From Thermomonas haemolytica (GTDB lineage Bacteria > Pseudomonadota > Gammaproteobacteria > Xanthomonadales > Xanthomonadaceae), in NCBI RefSeq assembly GCF_004346265.1, contig NZ_SMAP01000009.1:52758-116757 (forward strand): a stretch of DNA of 64,000 bases. Reading direction: 5' to 3'. The notes below the pieces were generated by a model. The model saw only the letters and a program-made list of their open reading frames with translations. It was not told the DNA's origin and did not search any database. This document shows, one piece after another, positions 19,733 to 29,100 of the stretch; within the stretch, counting starts at the first letter, position 1, and every line of letters starts with the position of its first letter. Made by a program: the position numbers and the translations under genes.

Positions 19733-20527
19733 ATGGCCCGCATCATCGCCATTGCCAACCAGAAGGGCGGGGTCGGCAAGACCACCACCGCCGTCAACCT
19801 CGCCGCGGCGTTGGCGCGCACGCCCAAGCGCGTGCTGCTGGTGGACCTCGACCCGCAGGGCAACGCCACCATGGGCAGCGGGATCGACAAGCGCGAGCTC
19901 GGTGCCTCGGTGACCGACGTGCTGCTGGGCGAGGCCACCCCGGCCGAGGCCATCGTGGCCTGCGCCGACGGCTACGCCCTGCTGCCCGGCAACATCGACC
20001 TGACCGCCGCCGAAATCCGCCTGCTGGATGCGCAGGGCCGCGAGGGCCGGCTCAAGGCCGCGCTCGCGCAGGTGCGCGGCGACTACGATTTCATTCTGGT
20101 CGACTGCCCGCCGTCGCTGTCGGTGCTGACCCTGAACGCACTGACCGCGGCCGATTCGGTGCTGGTGCCGATGCAGTGCGAGTACTACGCGCTGGAAGGG
20201 CTGTCGGCGCTGATCGACACCATCGAGGGCCTGAAGGGCCGCTTCAACCCGGCGCTGGAGATCGAGGGCGTGCTGCGCACCATGTTCGACGTGCGCAACA
20301 ACCTCGCCAACGCGGTGTCTGCCGAGCTCACCAACCACTTCGGCGACCTCGTGTTCCGCACCATCGTGCCGCGCAACGTGCGCCTGGCGGAAGCGCCCAG
20401 CCACGGCCAGAGCATCCTCGGCTACGACCGCGCCAGCCGCGGCAGCGTGGCCTACCTCGGGCTGGCCGGCGAGGTGCTGCGCCGCCAGCGCGAACGCGAA
20501 CAGCGGCAGAAGGAGAAAGCGGCATGA
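19733..20527 (+). CDS. parA: Chromosome partitioning ATPase ParA (Soj)
   Basis: Walker-type ATPase that moves and positions ParB-parS complexes on the nucleoid. The 264-aa protein begins MARIIAIANQKGGVGKTTTA, with the deviant Walker A at residues 11-18 (signature Lys11). Walker A' is LLVDLDPQGNATMGSG, and Walker B is FILVDCPPSLSVLTLNAL. QCEYYALEGLSALIDTIE and YDRASRGSVAYLGLAGEVL are typical of chromosomal Soj. A CATAAT box at about 19674 gives a leader of about 50 nt. It overlaps parB by 4 nt (ATGA), so the pair is translationally coupled. Confidence 0.97.
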   Translation: MARIIAIANQKGGVGKTTTAVNLAAALARTPKRVLLVDLDPQGNATMGSGIDKRELGASVTDVLLGEATPAEAIVACADGYALLPGNIDLTAAEIRLLDAQGREGRLKAALAQVRGDYDFILVDCPPSLSVLTLNALTAADSVLVPMQCEYYALEGLSALIDTIEGLKGRFNPALEIEGVLRTMFDVRNNLANAVSAELTNHFGDLVFRTIVPRNVRLAEAPSHGQSILGYDRASRGSVAYLGLAGEVLRRQREREQRQKEKAA

Positions 20528-21465
20528 CGGCGGGCAAGGAGGCGGCGAAGGTGGCGGCCAAGAAGCGTGGGCTGGGGCGCGGGCTGGAGGCGCTGCTGGG
20601 GCCGAAGGCCGCGGCGGAAGCGCCGGCGCTGCAGGCGATGCCCGGCGACGTGCTGCGCACCCTGCCGGTGGACGCGATGGTGCCGGGCAAGTACCAGCCG
20701 CGCCGCACCATGGACGACGCCAAGCTGGAGGAACTGGCGGCCTCGATCCGCACCCAGGGCGTGATCCAGCCGATCGTCGTGCGCGAGCACCGCGATGCCA
20801 ACGGCCGCGGCGGCCGCACCTACGAGATCATCGCCGGCGAACGCCGCTGGCGCGCCAGCCAGCGCGCCGGCCTGAGCGAGGTGCCGGTGGTCATCCGCGA
20901 GGTGGACGACCGCACCGTGGTGGCGATGGCGCTGATCGAGAACATCCAGCGCGAGGACCTCAACCCGCTGGAGGAAGCGCAGGCGCTGCAGCGGCTGATC
21001 GACGAGTTCGACCTCACCCACGCCGCCGCCGCGGAAGCCGTGGGCCGCTCGCGCGCCGCGGTCTCCAACCTGCTGCGCCTGCTGGAACTGCCGGAGGCGG
21101 TGCGGGTGCTGGTGCAGACCGGCGCGATCGAGATGGGCCACGCGCGCGCGCTGCTGCCGCTGGCCGAGCCGATGGCGGTGGCATTGGCCAGGCAGGCCGC
21201 CGAGGAAGGCTGGTCGGTGCGCCAGGTGGAACATCGCGTGCAGCAGCTCGCCGCCGGCAAGGTGCCCACCGAGCCGAAGAAGCCCGCGCCCAAGGCGAAG
21301 GCGCCGCAGGCCGACATCGCCGCGCTCGAGCGCGAGCTGTCGGAGGCCCTGGGCAGCAAGGTCAGCGTGCTCAACGGCCGCGGCAACAGGGGCAAGCTGG
21401 TGATCCACTACGCCAATCTGGATGCGCTTGACGGCGTGCTCGAGCGCCTGCGCAACCGTCATTGA
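20524..21465 (+). CDS. parB: Chromosome partitioning protein ParB (Spo0J)
   Basis: CTP-dependent DNA clamp that loads at parS sites and works with ParA and SMC. The 313-aa protein has a Lys/Ala-rich N-terminus with KKRGLGRGLEALLG, the ParA-interaction motif. The CTP-binding/ParB-Srx core includes YQPRRTMDDAKLEELAASI, IIAGERRWRASQRAGL (GERRxRA motif) and ALIENIQREDLNPLEEA. The HTH that reads parS is around AAEAVGRSRAAVSNLLRLL. The C-terminal dimerisation domain follows a Lys/Pro/Ala linker. I saw no consensus parS (TGTTTCACGTGAAACA) in the window. Confidence 0.97.
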   Translation: MTAGKEAAKVAAKKRGLGRGLEALLGPKAAAEAPALQAMPGDVLRTLPVDAMVPGKYQPRRTMDDAKLEELAASIRTQGVIQPIVVREHRDANGRGGRTYEIIAGERRWRASQRAGLSEVPVVIREVDDRTVVAMALIENIQREDLNPLEEAQALQRLIDEFDLTHAAAAEAVGRSRAAVSNLLRLLELPEAVRVLVQTGAIEMGHARALLPLAEPMAVALARQAAEEGWSVRQVEHRVQQLAAGKVPTEPKKPAPKAKAPQADIAALERELSEALGSKVSVLNGRGNRGKLVIHYANLDALDGVLERLRNRH

Positions 21466-21479
21466 AGCCCGTACCCCGC

Positions 21480-22226
21480 ATGCCTGATTCCCTGCAACTC
21501 TCGGTCGTCGTCCCCGTCCACAACGAGGAGGACAACGTCGCCCCGCTGGTGGCCGAAATCCTCGCGGCGCTGCGCGGCCGCATCGATTTCGAAATCGTGT
21601 ACGTGGACGACACCTCGCGCGACGCCACCCTGGCGCGCCTGCGCGAACTGCAGGCCACCACGCCGGAGCTGCGCGTGGTCCGCCACCTCACCAACGCCGG
21701 CCAGAGCACCGCAGTGCGCAACGGGGTGAAGGCCGCGCGCGCGCCGTGGATCGCCACCCTGGACGGCGACGGCCAGAACGACCCGGCCGACATCCCGGCG
21801 CTGCTGGCCAAACGCGATGCCTCCGCGCCGGAGGTGAAGCTGTTCGCCGGCTGGCGGGTGAACCGGCAGGACAGCGGCAGCAAGCGCTGGGCCAGCAAGT
21901 TCGCCAACGCGATCCGCTCGCGCCTGCTGCGCGACGCCACCCCGGACACCGGCTGCGGGATCAAGCTGTTCGAGCGCGAGGCCTTCCTCGACCTGCCCTA
22001 CTTTGACCACATGCACCGCTACCTGCCGGCGCTGATGCAGCGCGCCGGCTGGCAGACCGTGAGCGTGCCGGTCAACCACCGCCACCGCACCGCGGGCGTG
22101 TCCAAGTACACCAACCTCGGGCGCGCGCTGGTCGGCATCAAGGACCTGCTGGGCGTGGCTTGGCTGATCCAGCGCAGCCGCCGCACCGCGGTGGAGGAAC
22201 TGCCCGGCCAGGGCGGGCCGCGATGA
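21480..22226 (+). CDS. Family 2 glycosyltransferase, polyprenyl-phosphate sugar transferase (DPM1-like)
   Basis: Probably transfers a sugar to a polyprenyl phosphate on the cytoplasmic face. The 248-aa protein has a GT-A fold: LSVVVPVHNEEDNVAPLV, then IVYVDDTSRDATL and TLDGDGQNDPADIP with the metal-binding DGD. SKFANAIRSRLLRDATPDTGCGIKLFER and NHRHRTAGVSKYTNLGRAL are typical of the dolichol-phosphate mannosyltransferase group without C-terminal membrane helices. It overlaps the next gene, a lipid-A-synthase N-terminal domain protein, by 4 nt. That pairing is common in lipid A or glycan modification loci. Sugar and acceptor are unknown. Confidence 0.88.
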   Translation: MPDSLQLSVVVPVHNEEDNVAPLVAEILAALRGRIDFEIVYVDDTSRDATLARLRELQATTPELRVVRHLTNAGQSTAVRNGVKAARAPWIATLDGDGQNDPADIPALLAKRDASAPEVKLFAGWRVNRQDSGSKRWASKFANAIRSRLLRDATPDTGCGIKLFEREAFLDLPYFDHMHRYLPALMQRAGWQTVSVPVNHRHRTAGVSKYTNLGRALVGIKDLLGVAWLIQRSRRTAVEELPGQGGPR

Positions 22227-22573
22227 TCGCCGCGCCGGCGCCGGGGTTCATGGACACGCCGCTGGCCGCGCTGGCCTGGACCGGCATCCACATGAGCCCG
22301 TGGAAGCTGATCGGGCTGGTCGGCGCGCTGATGTTCGGCGGGCGCTGGCTGGTGCAGTTCATCGCCAGCCGCCGCCACGGCAAGCCGGTGATCCCGCGCC
22401 TGTTCTGGTACATGAGCATCCTCGGCAGCGTGATGACACTGAGCTATTTCATCTTCGGCAAGAACGACGCGGTCGGCATCCTGCAGAACCTGTTCCCCAG
22501 CTTCACCGCCTGCTACAGCCTGTACCTGGACATCCGCCACCGCGGCTGGAAGCGCGACCGCAACAGCCACTGA
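22223..22573 (+). CDS. Small membrane protein with lipid-A-disaccharide synthase N-terminal (LAB_N) domain
   Basis: A 116-aa inner-membrane protein with about three helices. MSPWKLIGLVGALMFGGRWLVQFIASR and VIPRLFWYMSILGSVMTLSYFIF match the LAB_N family (PF07578), which is found fused to LpxB in some bacteria or as a free small protein. NLFPSFTACYSLYLDIRH closes the domain. The ATG at 22223 overlaps the stop of the glycosyltransferase (ATGA), so the two are coupled and probably act together in modifying a lipid-linked glycan. The reaction is unknown. Confidence 0.85.
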   Translation: MIAAPAPGFMDTPLAALAWTGIHMSPWKLIGLVGALMFGGRWLVQFIASRRHGKPVIPRLFWYMSILGSVMTLSYFIFGKNDAVGILQNLFPSFTACYSLYLDIRHRGWKRDRNSH

Positions 22574-22585
22574 GGGAGGCATGCG

Positions 22586-23251
22586 ATGCGGGTGCTGCTG
22601 GTCGAGGATTCCGCGGTGCTCGGGCAGGCCCTGCACGACCACCTGGAGCGCGCCGGCCACGCCTGCGACCTCGCCACCGACGGCCAGCAGGCGCTGGCCC
22701 ACCTGCACGCGCACGCCTACGCTGCGGTGGTGCTCGACTTGATGCTGCCCCGGCTGGATGGCTTTGCCGTGCTCGAGCGCCTGCGCGCGGGCGGCGACGC
22801 GGTGCCGGTGCTGGTGCTGTCGGCGCGCGATCAGGTGGCCGACCGCGTGCGCGCGCTGGATGCCGGCGCCGACGACTACCTGGTGAAGCCGTTCGCGCTG
22901 GACGAGCTGCTGGCGCGCCTGCGTGCGCTGGTGCGGCGCCCGCCGCGCGCGCAGCAGCCGCTGCTGCGTATCGGGGCGATCGAACTGGACCCGCGCCTGC
23001 GCCTGGCCCGCCACGCCGGCCGCGACCTCGGCCTCTCGCCCAAGGAATACGCGCTGCTGGAGGTGCTGTTGCGCGAACGCGGCCACGTACTCTCGCGCGC
23101 GCAGCTGTTCGAGCGCCTGTACGACCACGGCAGCGATGCCTCCGACAAGGTGGTGGAGGTGATCCTGAGCACCCTGCGTGCCAAGCTGGCGCGCGCCGGT
23201 GCCGGCAACCCGATCCAGACCCGCCGCGGCTTCGGCTACACCATCCCGTGA
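22586..23251 (+). CDS. OmpR-family response regulator
   Basis: A 221-aa DNA-binding regulator. The receiver domain (1-115) has the acidic pair E7/D8, the phospho-acceptor Asp51 (VVLDLMLP), a Ser/Thr switch in VLVLSARD and the Lys of YLVKPFALDELL. A winged-helix domain follows with LDPRLRLARHAG and LSPKEYALLEVLLRERGHVLSRAQLFERLY, ending TRRGFGYTIP. This end and the length are of the QseB/PmrA/TctD class. GGGAGG stands 6 nt before the start. It is paired with the sensor kinase 7 nt downstream, and its likely targets include the metal efflux operon just beyond. Confidence 0.93.
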   Translation: MRVLLVEDSAVLGQALHDHLERAGHACDLATDGQQALAHLHAHAYAAVVLDLMLPRLDGFAVLERLRAGGDAVPVLVLSARDQVADRVRALDAGADDYLVKPFALDELLARLRALVRRPPRAQQPLLRIGAIELDPRLRLARHAGRDLGLSPKEYALLEVLLRERGHVLSRAQLFERLYDHGSDASDKVVEVILSTLRAKLARAGAGNPIQTRRGFGYTIP

Positions 23252-23258
23252 AGCACCC

Positions 23259-24665
23259 ATGAGCACGCCCCTGCCCACGCCGCCCGAACCGCCGCCGCAC
23301 GCCGCCCGCGGGCGCGACTGGTCGCTGCGCCACCGCCTAGCCTGGCAGCTGGCGCTGGCCGCCGGCGCCGTGCTGGCGCTGCTGTTCGTGCTGCTGGATA
23401 CCCTGATCGACCGCGAGATCTACGCCCATCTCGACCAGGGCCTGACCCTGCGCGCCGAGGTGATCGCGCATTCCCTGCAGCGCCACGGCGCCGACCTGCC
23501 GCTGGCGGACTACCAGGAGGACGGGCATACCGAGTTCTACACCCTGTTCGACCGCGACGGCCGGGTGCTGGCCACCTCGCCGAACAGCCACGGGCTGGCG
23601 CTGCCGTGGCCCGCGCCGGGCGCCGGGGCGCTGCCGCGCTACTACGACGCCCGCCTGCCGGACGGCCATGCCGGGCGCCTGCTGGCACGGGCGCTGGTGG
23701 ATGCCGACGGCCGCCCGGGCGTGCTCGCAGTAGGCACCGAGCGCGCGCATTGGGATTCGGTGGAACGCCGCGTGCACATGCTGCTGACCTCCGGGATCGC
23801 GCTGGCGCTGGTGGTGGTGGTGCTGCTCAGCCTGTGGCTGGTCGGGCGCAGCTTCGGATTGCTGGAACGGCTGCGCACGCAGGTCGCAAGCGTGGATGCC
23901 GACACCCCCGCGCGGCTGCCCGACGACCTGCCCACCGAGTTGCATCCGTTCGCGCAGGCCCTGCAGACCGGCGTGGAGCGCTTGCGCCTGGCGCTGCAGC
24001 GCGAGCGCCGCTTCGCCCGCGACGTGGCGCACGAGCTGCGCACCCCGGTGGCCGAGATCCGCGCCAGCGCCGAGGCCGCCCTGCCGCAGGTACAGGACGC
24101 GCCGGCGCGGCGGGCATTGCAGGCCAGCCTCGAGGCCAGCCAGCGCATGCAGCGCAGCATCGAATCGCTGCTGACCCTGGCGCGCATCGAGTCCGGGCTG
24201 GAACGGCCCTCCGCCGATCCGTTCGACCTCGCCGCCCAGCTGCGCACGCTGCTGGACGCCGCCGCGCCGCGGCTGCAGGCGCGCGCGCTGGAGCTGGCCG
24301 ACACCCTGCCCGCCAGCGCCTGGTGCATGGGCGATGCCGGGATGCTGGAACGGTTGGCCAGCAACCTGCTGGACAACGCCATCGAGTACGCGCCGCCCGC
24401 CAGCCGCGTGCGGGTCCACCTGTGGCGGACCCCGGACGGTTGGCGCCTGGTGGTGGGGAATCCCGCGCCCGCACTGGCGGAGGCCGACCTGGCCCACTTC
24501 GGCGAACGCTTCTGGCGCCGCGAAGGCGAAGGCGGCACCGCGCTGCATGCCGGCCTCGGCCTGGCCCTGTGCCGGGCGCTCGCGGACGCGCTCGCGGTCC
24601 CGCTGGAATTCGCGCTGGAAGACGGCCAGCTGCAGGCCCGCATCGGCCCGCTGCCAGCGCTGTGA
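23259..24665 (+). CDS. Sensor histidine kinase of the metal-efflux-linked two-component system
   Basis: A 468-aa inner-membrane kinase. TM1 is about residues 28-50 and TM2 about 172-194, flanking a periplasmic domain of about 120 residues. A HAMP-like linker follows. The phospho-acceptor is His258 in ARDVAHELRTPVAEIRASAE. The N box is LASNLLDNAIEYAPP (Asn369). The G1 box is degenerate: NPAPAL where DxGxG is expected, comparable to the NPG variant of CusS-type copper sensors. The G2 region GLGLAL is intact. The ATG at 23259 is 7 nt after the regulator stop. The signal is plausibly a metal or envelope cue, inferred from the adjacent RND operon. Confidence 0.9.
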   Translation: MSTPLPTPPEPPPHAARGRDWSLRHRLAWQLALAAGAVLALLFVLLDTLIDREIYAHLDQGLTLRAEVIAHSLQRHGADLPLADYQEDGHTEFYTLFDRDGRVLATSPNSHGLALPWPAPGAGALPRYYDARLPDGHAGRLLARALVDADGRPGVLAVGTERAHWDSVERRVHMLLTSGIALALVVVVLLSLWLVGRSFGLLERLRTQVASVDADTPARLPDDLPTELHPFAQALQTGVERLRLALQRERRFARDVAHELRTPVAEIRASAEAALPQVQDAPARRALQASLEASQRMQRSIESLLTLARIESGLERPSADPFDLAAQLRTLLDAAAPRLQARALELADTLPASAWCMGDAGMLERLASNLLDNAIEYAPPASRVRVHLWRTPDGWRLVVGNPAPALAEADLAHFGERFWRREGEGGTALHAGLGLALCRALADALAVPLEFALEDGQLQARIGPLPAL

Positions 24666-24671
24666 GCACCT

Positions 24672-24691
24672 CGTTCGTAGCAAGCCTTTCC
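24672..24691 (+). repeat. Degenerate REP-like copy
   Basis: It matches the repeat at 24709-24728 at 15 of 20 positions (CGTTCGTaGcaAGCCTtTCc), directly after the kinase stop. Confidence 0.4.
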
Positions 24692-24706
24692 CACTTATGG
24701 TTAGCC

Positions 24707-24741
24707 CCCGTTCGTGGTGAGCCTGTCGAACCACGGACGGG
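24707..24741. repeat. REP-like palindromic repeat, copy 1
   Basis: The core CGTTCGTGGTGAGCCTGTCG is flanked by an imperfect stem CCCGTTCGTGG / CCACGGACGGG (10 of 11 bp). This sequence type (GTGGTGAGCCTGTCGAACCAC) is a widespread extragenic palindrome in xanthomonads and related bacteria. It may act as a transcript boundary between the two-component genes and the efflux operon. Confidence 0.7.
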
Positions 24742-24754
24742 CCGGTTCCTCCCC

Positions 24755-24774
24755 CGACACGCTCACCACGCGCG
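24755..24774 (-). repeat. REP-like repeat, inverted copy 2
   Basis: The minus-strand reading CGCGCGTGGTGAGCGTGTCG matches copy 1 at 17 of 20 positions. The inverted arrangement resembles a BIME-type pair. Confidence 0.6.
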
Positions 24775-24946
24775 GATAGGAAAGCCGGCGACCCGCGTCC
24801 CGGCCCTGCACCTGCCGGTGGCGTCTTAAGCAAGCCCAAAGCCTGGCGCGCGAAGCTGGCGGCCCCTTCCGCCCGCCGGACGCCGCCATGTTGCCCAGGA
24901 TCCCGCGTACGCCCCTCCGTTCCGAGCGCCCGCACGGGGTGCGGCG

Positions 24947-26095
24947 ATGAACCCGCGCCTGCGCCGCGCCGCCGGCATCGCCGCTGCCGCCGTCATCCTC
25001 GTCCTGCTGGGTTGGCGGCTGTGGCCGCGCAGCGAAACCACCACCGCCGCCGCGCCTCCGGCCGCCGCCCCCGACGGCAGTGTGCAGCTGGCGCCTTCGC
25101 AGGTGCAGGGGCTGGGCATCGCGCTGGCACCGGTGCGGCGCGCCGACAGCGTGCCGGTCACCGGCCTGCCGGCGCAGACCGAGGCCCCACTGGAGGCCAG
25201 CCAGCAGGTGGCCTCGCCGTGGGCGGGCACGGTCTCGGCGCTGCTGGTGCACGAAGGCGAGCAGGTGCGTGCCGGGCAGCCGGTGCTGCGCCTGCGCAGC
25301 CCGGAGGCGCTGCGCGCAGGCGCCGAGCTGGCGCGCGCCGGCAGCGAGGCGGACGTGGCCAGCCGCCAGGCGCGGCGCGACGCGCAGCTGCTGGCGGAAG
25401 GCATCATCCCGGCGGCGCGCAGCGAACAGAGCCAGGCCCAGGCGCGTGCCGCGCAGGCGGAACTCGCGCGCGCGCGCGATGCCCTCGGCGGGGCGCGGGT
25501 GCGCCTGGCGGAGGGCGGCGAGGTCGAACTGCTGGCACCGATCCCCGGCAAGGTGCTGCGGCGCATGGTGCGCCCCGGGGACGCGCTGCAGGCGCAGGAA
25601 CCGGCGCTGCTGATCGCCGATCCCGCGCGCCTGGACATCGGCTTCGCGGTCGCCGCCGGCCTGCGCGCGCAGCTCGCGCCGGGGCTGCGGGTGGCGCTGG
25701 CCGACGGCAGCGCGGCGCGGGTGGCGGCGATCGGCGCCGACCTCGACCCGGCCAGCCAGCAAGTGCCGGTGCGCGCCCGCTTCGAGGACCCCGCCGGGCA
25801 TGTCCCCGGCGAACGCTTCGCGGTCACCCTGCTGCTGCCGGCACCGGCCGACGCGCTGGCGATCCCGGCCCAGGCGCTGCTGCCGGACGGCGAGCGCCAC
25901 GTGGCCTATGCCCGCGACGGCGACCGCTTCCGCGCCGTGCGCATCACCCGCGTGCTCGGGAACGATGGCGTGCACGCGGTGGTGCAGGCACCCACGCTGC
26001 GCCCCGGGATGGACGTGGTGACCCGCGGCACCGCCGCCCTGAAGGCGCTGCTGCCGACGCCGGCCGCCGTGTCCGCCAGCGCCCCCGCGCAGTGA
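24947..26095 (+). CDS. Heavy-metal RND efflux adaptor (membrane fusion protein, CusB/CzcB type)
   Basis: Periplasmic adaptor that joins the RND pump to the TolC-type channel. The 382-aa protein has an uncleaved N-terminal anchor or signal (about residues 9-24, AAGIAAAAVILVLLGWRLW). The lipoyl halves are at VASPWAGTVSALLVHEGEQVRAGQPVLRLRSPEAL and VELLAPIPGKVLRRMVRPGDAL. The helical hairpin between them is rich in Ala, Arg and Gln. Beta-barrel and membrane-proximal domains follow (VPGERFAVTLLLP, LAIPAQALLPDG). There is no His/Met-rich metal-binding tail of the CusB or CzcB kind. The pump gene begins 8 nt downstream. Confidence 0.88.
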   Translation: MNPRLRRAAGIAAAAVILVLLGWRLWPRSETTTAAAPPAAAPDGSVQLAPSQVQGLGIALAPVRRADSVPVTGLPAQTEAPLEASQQVASPWAGTVSALLVHEGEQVRAGQPVLRLRSPEALRAGAELARAGSEADVASRQARRDAQLLAEGIIPAARSEQSQAQARAAQAELARARDALGGARVRLAEGGEVELLAPIPGKVLRRMVRPGDALQAQEPALLIADPARLDIGFAVAAGLRAQLAPGLRVALADGSAARVAAIGADLDPASQQVPVRARFEDPAGHVPGERFAVTLLLPAPADALAIPAQALLPDGERHVAYARDGDRFRAVRITRVLGNDGVHAVVQAPTLRPGMDVVTRGTAALKALLPTPAAVSASAPAQ

Positions 26096-26102
26096 GGCCG
26101 CC

Positions 26103-29100
26103 GTGCTGACCCGCCTCACCGACTTCTCGCTGCGCCAGCGCCTGCTGGTCCTGCTGGCCGCGCTCGGGCTCGCCGCGGCCGGCGCCTGGGCATTCGCGCA
26201 CCTGCCGATCGACGCCTATCCCGACATCTCCCCGACCCAGGTCAAGCTGATCCTGAAGGCCCCGGGCATGACCCCGGAGGAAGTGGAGCAGCGCGTGATC
26301 GCGCCGCTGGAAATGGAACTGCTGGGCACCCCGCGCGCCAGCATGCTGCGCTCCACCGCCAAGTACGCGATCGCCGACCTCACCCTCGACTTCGAGGAAG
26401 GCACCGACCTCTACTGGGCGCGGCAGCAGGTCGCGGAGCGCTATGCCGCGGTGGCGCCGGGCCTGCCGGCCGGCATCGAGGGCGGGCTGGCGCCGATCTC
26501 CACCCCGCTGTCGGACGTATACATGTTCAGCATCGAGGGCGGCGGCCTGAGCCTGGCCCAGCGCCGCACCCTGCTCGACTGGACCCTGCGCCCGGCGCTG
26601 CGCACCCTGCCCGGGGTGGCGGACGTCAACGCGCTGGGCGGGCAGGCGCGCAGCTTCGTGGTGGTGCCGGACCCGGCCAAGCTGGCGCAGGCCGGCCTGA
26701 GCCTGGCCGACCTCGCGCAGGCGATCGAACGCAACAACCGCAACGACGGCGCCGGGCGGGTGGATGCCGGCGAGGAAACCCTGATCGTGCGCGTCGAGGG
26801 CGCGCTGCGCGGCGCCGCCGACATCGCCGCGCTACCGCTGCGCGAAGGCCCGCCGCCGCTGCGGGTGGGCGACGTGGCGCAGGTGCGGGTGGACGCGCTG
26901 ACCCGCTACGGCGCGGTGACCCGCGACGGCAAGGGCGAGACGGTCGAGGGCATCGTCGTCGCGCTGCGCGGCGCGGATGCCAGCACCCTGGTCACGTCGG
27001 TGCGCCAGCGCCTGGACGAGCTGGCCCCGGGCCTGCCGCCGGGGGTGCGGATCGTGCCGTTCTACGACCGCAGCAGCCTGATCCAGCGCGCGGTCGGCAC
27101 CGTCGAGCACGCGCTGCTGGAGGCCACCGTGCTGGTGGTGGTGCTGCTGCTGCTGTTCCTGGGCGAATTGCGCGCGGCGCTGGTGGTGGCGCTGATGCTG
27201 CCGTTCGCGGCGCTGGCCACTTTCCTGCTGATGCGGCTGACCGGGATGAGCGCCAACCTGATGAGCCTGGGCGGGCTGGCGATCGCGATCGGCATGCTGG
27301 TGGACGCCGCGGTGGTGGTGGTGGAGAACGCCGTCAGCCGGCTCGACCCGCATGCGCCCGGCGCGCACCTGCCGCGCCTGCACCGGGTGTACGCCGCTAC
27401 CCGCGAGGTGGCGGTGCCGGTCGCCGCCGGCATCCTCATCATCTGCCTCACCTTCATGCCGCTGCTGACCCTGCAGGGGCTGGAAGGCAAGCTGTTCGCA
27501 CCGGTGGCGCTGACCATCGTGTTCGCCTTGGGCGCCTCGCTGCTGCTGTCGCTGACCCTGGTGCCGGTGCTGGCCTCGCTGCTGCTGAAGGAGCGCGCGC
27601 ACGGCGAGCCGTGGCTGATGCGCCGGCTGCATGCGCTGTACCAGCCGCTGCTGGAGCGCGCGCTGGCGCATCCGCGGGTGGCGCTGGGCGCGGCTGCCGG
27701 CGCCCTGCTGCTGGGCGTTCTGGCCTGGCTGGGCACCGGCAAGACCTTCATGCCGACCATGGACGAAGGCGACATCCTGCTGCAGCTGCAGAAGCCGGCC
27801 TCGATCAGCCTGCAGGCCTCGCTGGCGACCGACGATGCGGTGGCGCGCGCGATCCGGGCGCGGGTGCCGGAGGTGCGCCACGTCATCGCGCGCGCCGGCT
27901 CGGACGAGCTCGGGTTGGACCCGATGGGCCTGAACGAGACCGACCTGTTCATGCAGCTGGCGCCGCGCGATGCGTGGCAGGTCGCGGACAAGGAGGCGCT
28001 GGCCGAGCGCATTCGCAAGGTGATGGCGGATTTCCCGGGGCTGGACTACGGCTTCACCCAGCCGATCGAGATGCGGGTGTCGGAGATGCTGACCGGCAGC
28101 CGCGGCGACGTGGCGATCAAGGTGTTCGGCCCGGACCTGGCGACGCTGGGCGAGCTGTCCGCGCGCATCGCCGCCACCCTGGAAGGCATCCGCGGCGCGC
28201 AGGACGTGCTCACCCAGGCCGCCGACCACGTGCAGTACCTGCAGGTGCGGGTGGATCCGCAGGCCGCCGGCCGCGCCGGGCTCAGCGTCAGCGCGGTGCA
28301 GGACGAGCTGCGCGCGCAGCTGGAAGGCATGCGCGCGGGCAGCGTGATCGAACCCGACAAGCGCACCCCGATCCTGGTGCGCGGCGACGGCGACCTGCGG
28401 CAATCGGCCGAGCGCTTCGGGCGCAGCCTGCTGGCGCGCGGCGACGGCAACGGCGACATCCCGCTCACGGCCGTGGCCACCATCGCCCCCGCCGCCGGCC
28501 CGGTCGCGGTGCGCCGCGAAGGCGGCTCGCGCTTCGCCCTGATCCAGTCCAACGTCAGCGGGCGCGACCTGGTCGGCTTCGTGGCCGAGGCGCGCGCCGC
28601 GGTGGCGCGCCAGGTGCCGCTGCCGCCCGGCTACCGGCTGGTGTGGGGCGGCCAGTTCGAGAACCAGCAGCGCGCCGCCGCGCGCCTCGGGCTGGTGGTG
28701 CCGGTCGCGCTGGGGCTGATCTTCGTGGTGCTGTTCATGACCTTCGGCTCGGCGCGCCAGGCGCTGCTGATCCTCGGCAACATCCCGTTCGCGCTGGTCG
28801 GCGGCATCCTCGCGCTGTGGCTGTCGGGGCAGTACCTGTCGGTTCCGGCCTCGGTCGGCTTCATCGCCCTGCTCGGCATCGCGGTGCTCAACGGGCTGGT
28901 GCTGGTGGCGCACTTCAACCAGCTGCACGCCCTGGGGCTGCCGATCGAGCGGGTGGTGCGCGAGGGCGCGCTGCGGCGCCTGCGCCCGGTGCTGATGACC
29001 GCCAGCATCACCGCGTTCGGGCTGGTGCCGCTGCTGCTGGCCAGCGGGCCCGGCTCGGAGATCCAGCGCCCGCTGGCGATCGTGGTGATCGGCGGGCTGG

